From the NCBI RefSeq assembly GCF_018812025.1, contig NC_063049.1, forward strand, positions 18,778,651-18,842,650: DNA of 64,000 nt, read 5' to 3'. Each line of letters starts with the position of its first letter. Position 1 is the first letter of the stretch. The stretch is from Megalobrama amblycephala. Its lineage: Eukaryota; Chordata; Actinopteri; Cypriniformes; Xenocyprididae. The notes below the pieces were generated by a model that was not told where the DNA came from, made no database searches, and was given only the letters and a program-made list of their open reading frames with translations. The translations under genes and the position numbers were made by a program. Of the stretch, positions 59,655 to 64,000 are shown piece after piece.

Positions 59655-60000
59655 ACAGTGGGTACGGAAGGTATTCAGACCCCCTTAAATTTTTCACTCT
59701 TTGTTATATTGCAGCCATTTGCTAAAATCGTTTAAGTTCATTTTTTTCCTCATTAATGTGCACACAGCACCCCATATTGACAGAAAACACAGAATTGTTG
59801 ACATTTTTGCAGATTTATTAAAAAAGAAAAACTGAAATATCACATGGTCCTAAGTATTCAGACCCTTTGCTCAGTATTTAGTAGAAGCACCCTTTTGATC
59901 TAATACATTCATGAGTCTTTTTGGGAAAGATGCAACAAGTTTTTCACACCTGGATTTGGGGATCCTCTGCCATACCTCCTTACAGCTATGACCGCTTCGC
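59655..60000. mobile_element. End fragment of a Tc1/mariner-type transposon
   Basis: 'cagtgggtacggaaggtatt' followed by 'cagacccccttaaatttttc' is the terminal repeat of a well-known fish Tc1-like element. The inner part continues 'agtattcagaccctttgctc' and 'cttgttgcatctttcccaaa' (read on the minus strand), which is the transposase 3' end. The copy is cut off near 60000, so most of the transposase gene is missing. Confidence 0.85.
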
Positions 60001-60685
60001 CCAACGGTTCTGTGTATCACTACACAACACTCTTAGCGACCACTCTTAGCAATGTAAACTGTTTGTTCTCAATTGATATTGTTCATTGAAGCTTACTGTA
60101 TTATGTAGAAGAGTATTGTGAGAAAGAGATAGAGTGAGCGAGTTTATTACCTGCATTCAGATTTAGCATTTTCCTTCAGGTCAGTCCTATGTTCATAATA
60201 AAAAGTCTGTTTAAATGTCCGATGCATCATTGTGTCCTTTTAACATTTAAAGGGGTTCTGACAGCGCTAGTTAAAGCATTTGTCAGTTGCGTCTTGTTCC
60301 ATTTTCAAAAAAATTTAGTCTTTTCAATATAAAAGTCTTCGCTACTGACTGACACACTCATAAAGACAGTCTTTGCCGCCATCTAATGGCATGAAAATGT
60401 AACTTCTGTTGCTGTTCACGGTCAGGGACTATTTTTTTCTGGCGGAAGGAAGGCTTTTAGAAAAAGTTTACTTCATGAAAGTTGCACTGATACATATTTC
60501 TGTCTTTAATATTTGTATTGTGTGGTAACTGTATAAAAGCAAAAAGGTACCCGAGGCTAGTGCTGTATCGTGAATAAGTCACGGCTGAAGGGCGTTGTTA
60601 GGCACAACGCAAAGCGGAGTGCCTGTAACCCCTTCAGCCTTGACTTATTCACGATACAGCACTAGCCTTGAGTACCTCATTGCTT
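60001..60685. mobile_element. DNA element ending in a strong hairpin
   Basis: 60063-60500 is shared with 29795-29990. 60545-60677 forms a hairpin: 'gaggctagtgctgtatcgtg' plus 'aataagtcacggctgaaggg' on the left arm, and 'cccttcagccttgacttatt' plus 'cacgatacagcactagcctt' on the right. The loop (about 60593-60630) carries 'gttgttaggcacaacgcaaa'. No coding potential. Confidence 0.75.
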
Positions 60686-62283
60686 GTATATATATATATA
60701 TATACACAGATTTCCTATACCTTCATGTTCTCTAGATATTGTCATTGGCCTTGAAAAACTCATATTAGTCAGAAATGCAATGTATTTTCGCATTGAGGTG
60801 GAATAAGTCATCCAAATGACAGACACATAACTTAGCATTAGAGTAAATCATGATTATTATGAGGTCCCTGTTATAAATGTGCTCATATTCACTGCTTTCA
60901 TCTTTTTAATGCAACTTTGATGAAGACTAAGTGGGTTTTATTTCCAAATAAGAGATCAACAGTTGTGATTCATCAGCCTTTTTGTGTTCAATCACAGAAA
61001 TGGAAAACATGAAAATAGAAAGGGCAATTTAGATTTCATTATGATGAACACAACCAAGTACTGAACACTAATATTCTGATGACGCTCCAAACCCACACAA
61101 TCAAGACTGTCAAAGCTACGACTGCACATAGTGATAATGCCATCAATTTCTCCATTAAAATGATCTGCTCTTCGATCTTCAAACAAATTAACCAAATGAA
61201 ATATTTGCTTTGTGTGTTGCCACTGATTTTACTAATGACTGCTTGATCAGATGGGCAGAGTTTGTTTCCTTTCGCCTGCAGGAAGGAAAAGATTTGAACA
61301 GGAAATAGTATTTGAGAGGATGAACCAAAGGCCATTTAATTTATTGGATGCCAGTGAGCTATCAAAAGACAGAAGAGAAAGAGAGCTGGAATGTCTGCTG
61401 AGGTTAGTGAGAGGAAAACTCTCATTTCATGCATGAAAGATAGACATTAATCCTTCCATTCACTTCTCTAGGATTACACGAAACGTTCCTATAACGATTA
61501 AACCCTAAAAAACATCCCCAACAAACAAGTGCACATCCTTCTTATGCACCACCATAACGGATCAATTTCCTAAAAAAACAAAAAACAAAAAAACAAACAA
61601 ACTGAATGAGTGAGGAATTTCAGCGGTCACGACAAGGCATCATTATTTCTCATGAACCCTGTCATTCACTTTCAAACATGGGGTTAAGCAATAGCAACCC
61701 AGGGCCAGATTTGTTATCTATTTTATTTTTATTTTTTTTTCCCCTGCTGCAACTGCATCCATGTCAAGAGGCTAAGAATGTTAGATGGGTGATGTTCTTA
61801 ATCCAATGAGGCATAGATGGAAGATATTCCCTAAGGCGAGTCTCCAGCCCTCCGCCTCCAACCTTTAGCACCAGGCTTCTTGAGTCATCAAAGCAAAGAG
61901 ACTGGCGAGGAGGGACTGTAGGCATGTTCTTGGCAATCAAATTGCTATTGCAAAACACTGCAGGCGACCACGTGACCCAGACTTCAATGAGTTTGAAGAT
62001 AACTGTTGCGTGCACAAGGTGGAGGACCCCTGAGCGCAATTTAAACTGCAGGCAGAACCGGAAACCTCCATTCATCTACAATGAGGTCTCTACACCATGA
62101 AAAGACAGTTTGGAAAAAGAGGTATTTGGTCTATTCTTGACACTGACATCAAGGATCCAAGATATTGAAGAGATTTATTGAGCCCCTGAAATGAGTGCAT
62201 TAGCATTTCTACAGGCTCCTGCAATGCAGAGAAATATCAAGAAAGATAGACAGACTACCTGCATTAAATAAATTGTGAGAACT
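60686..62283. other. Apparently single-copy sequence 5' of exon A
   Basis: Overlapping short open frames on both strands (60992-61335, 61764-62075) have no domains, and no TSP1 exon was found. Confidence 0.4.
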
Positions 62284-62700
62284 ACCATTGAAAAGTTTGG
62301 GGTCAGTAAGATTTTTTTTAATGCCTCTTATGCTCATTAAGGCTGCATTTATTTGATCACAAATATTGTATAAAAAGTCTATTTTAATGTTTTAAAATGT
62401 AATTTATTCATGTGACGGCAAAGCTGAATTTTTACTCCCGTCTTCAGTGTCACATGATCCTTCAGAAATCATTCTAATATGCTGATCTGCTGCTCAAGAA
62501 ACATTTCTTCTTTTTGTCACTGTTAAAAAACAGTTGTGCTGGTTAATATTTTTGTGGAAAATGCGAAATACATTTTTTCAGGATAATTTGATTGATTCTT
62601 TGATGCATAGAAAGTTGTCTTTACTGACACTTTTGATCAATTTAACGCATTCTCAATAAATAAATGTATCACTTTCTTTAAAAAAAAAAAAAGTACTGTA
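62284..62700 (+). repeat. Copy of the dispersed family
   Basis: Starts 'taccattgaaaagtttgggg', contains 'gtcacatgatccttcagaaa' and 'tctaatatgctgatctgctg', and ends in poly-A at 62681-62692. The piece equivalent to 'ctccagtcttcagtg' is shortened. Confidence 0.8.
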
Positions 62701-62994
62701 AGTATACTTTTTCTACAATTAAGGAAACTTTTCTGAAGAAAAAAAGTGTTAGATTTAGAATAACTAAAAACATTTGGTCTTTTTAATGAGCCTTTCCCTT
62801 TTTTAATAGTTTTAAAATGTAAACGTTGCCTGATTGTCCTTATTTTGGACTTTTTAAAACTAAAACAGTTAACTTTTTATATTTTTTATAATTTTTTTTT
62901 AGCTAATTGACTGCCATTGAACGTGTTTGCAAAACTACCGCTTATCCCACTTTATCATTAGCATCAATATATTAAATTCCACATCACACAATTC

Positions 62995-63125
62995 AATTAA
63001 ATTCAATTCACATTTATTTGTATAGCGCTTTTCACAATACATATCGTTTCAAAGCAGCTTTACAGAGAATGCATGTCAACATTACAGTTTAGAGAATAAG
63101 CTAATAAGCTAATAATGTAATAATT
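62995..63125 (+). repeat. Common teleost repeat ('caattcaattcacatttatttg')
   Basis: 'tttgtatagcgcttttcaca', 'atacatatcgtttcaaagca' and 'gctttacagaga' are the conserved part of a repeat found throughout teleost genomes. Confidence 0.75.
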
Positions 63126-63263
63126 TAGGCAATTTAATTTACAATCACTGTAGAAGGTAGAAGCAATGAGCTCCTGGAAATAATGAATTACATATTAACA
63201 ATAATTAGGATATATAGAAATTTGGGAATGTGCACGTAACACCAAATTCTACTTAAAATCAGG

Positions 63264-64000
63264 GGCCGTATTCACAAAACATTTTATCTTACCACTAAGA
63301 GTTCTCCTAAATGGCAGTAAAAGTTTTTAGCAAAGAGTTTTCTCTTAAAACCTATTCACAAAGCTGCTGAGACAAACTTTTACAAAGGAATAGACTTAAG
63401 TCTTAAGCTAAGAGTAAGGGCGGGGTTGACCTCTTTGCTATGGAGTATACACACAGTGATTGGCTGATGGGGGAGGAGTCAGTGATTTAATCATAGAAAT
63501 ATTGTAGAATGACGTGTCATGTTGCCATATTCAAATAAAGGTTTTACAATATAAATGTTGCCCTATTCAAATTAATATTTTTAATATAAATGATGCCATA
63601 TTCAAATAAAGATTTTAAAATGTAGGCTAAGTGTCACTAATTAAACTAATATGTACAGTGAATTTTGGACCGCCTCTTGGATGTCTGCATCTCGGAGCCC
63701 TCGATCCCCTTGGACAGCACACCAAATACGCTTATTTTTTAAATTTTTTTACTCTATTCAATCATTTGTAAGTGTGAACTCATGAAAACCACTGGCACAG
63801 GTAATCTGACAATATTTATTTATTTGTTAAAGTTTTTTTTTTTGCCATCTCATCGTAGATTCAAATCTATAAATCAAAATGTACTGCATTTATGAAGAAA
63901 AGGTTCAGCACCCAAGGCTCTATCGCTACTGCCTCAATAGTATTCAGTGTCTTTAGGTGGATTAGGACTGTTTGTGATTTGGTCTTAGTGACTTAGGAGT
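63264..64000. mobile_element. DNA element cut by the window end ('ggggccgtattcacaaaaca')
   Basis: Starts GGGGCCGTATTCACAAAACA, followed by 'ttatcttaccactaagagtt'. The last bases ('tggtcttagtgacttaggag') look like the start of the mirrored end. A short minus-strand frame (about 63720-63640) reads 'AVQGDRGLRDADIQEAVQ', possibly transposase-derived. The true right end is beyond 64000. Confidence 0.5.

Noticed and set aside
61764..62075. 103-codon minus frame upstream of thsd7b exon A as a missing exon
   Set aside because: The translated sequence has none of the TSP1 cysteine and tryptophan spacing, and no suitable phase-1 splice sites flank it.

Overview
The window is vertebrate DNA, almost certainly from a cyprinid (zebrafish/carp-like) teleost. 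It is AT-rich and intron-dominated, full of AT and CA microsatellites, and packed with small inverted-repeat DNA transposons, a Tc1-type fragment, an L2-type LINE tail and tRNA-derived SINE sequence of kinds common in cyprinids. No prokaryotic signals, CRISPR arrays or operons are present.

The host gene is on the minus strand. Eight exons between 59025 and 11726 join in perfect phase and encode about 470 residues of alternating thrombospondin type-1 repeats. The protein matches THSD7B better than THSD7A. The exons, in transcription order, are A 59025-58834, B 55472-55244, C 45645-45530, D 43104-42972, E 40290-40187, F 27615-27424, G 12415-12149 and H 11904-11726. The signal peptide and first repeats lie upstream (beyond 64000). 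The last repeats, the membrane segment and the tail lie downstream (below 1). I found no further thsd7b exons in the flanks.

A second gene, which I do not recognise, lies inside the large F-G intron on the same strand. A signal-peptide exon (21457-21310), a 63-base exon (21153-21091) and one long exon (20561-18699) join in phase 1. They encode a Ser/Thr/Ala/Pro-rich, mucin-like protein made of 12-residue repeats (36-bp DNA units). A TATA-like box lies upstream and two AATAAA signals lie downstream. A single extra A near 20191 breaks the reading frame in this copy. This is the strongest candidate for something undescribed.

The rest is intron and intergenic-type sequence dominated by transposon remains. 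These include a 1.1-kb inverted-repeat element with a RecQ-like helicase fragment (1552-2650), four hAT-like elements with recognisable 8-bp target duplications (12773-12953, 16269-18094, 26375-27131, 38542-39386), a hAT transposase zinc-finger fossil (about 35740-36082), several nested elements (16269-18094, 47657-48830, 55862-57720), a nearly perfect palindrome of about 0.9 kb (31071-31990), and one dispersed family present about ten times. Exact ends of repeats were read by eye and may be off by some bases.
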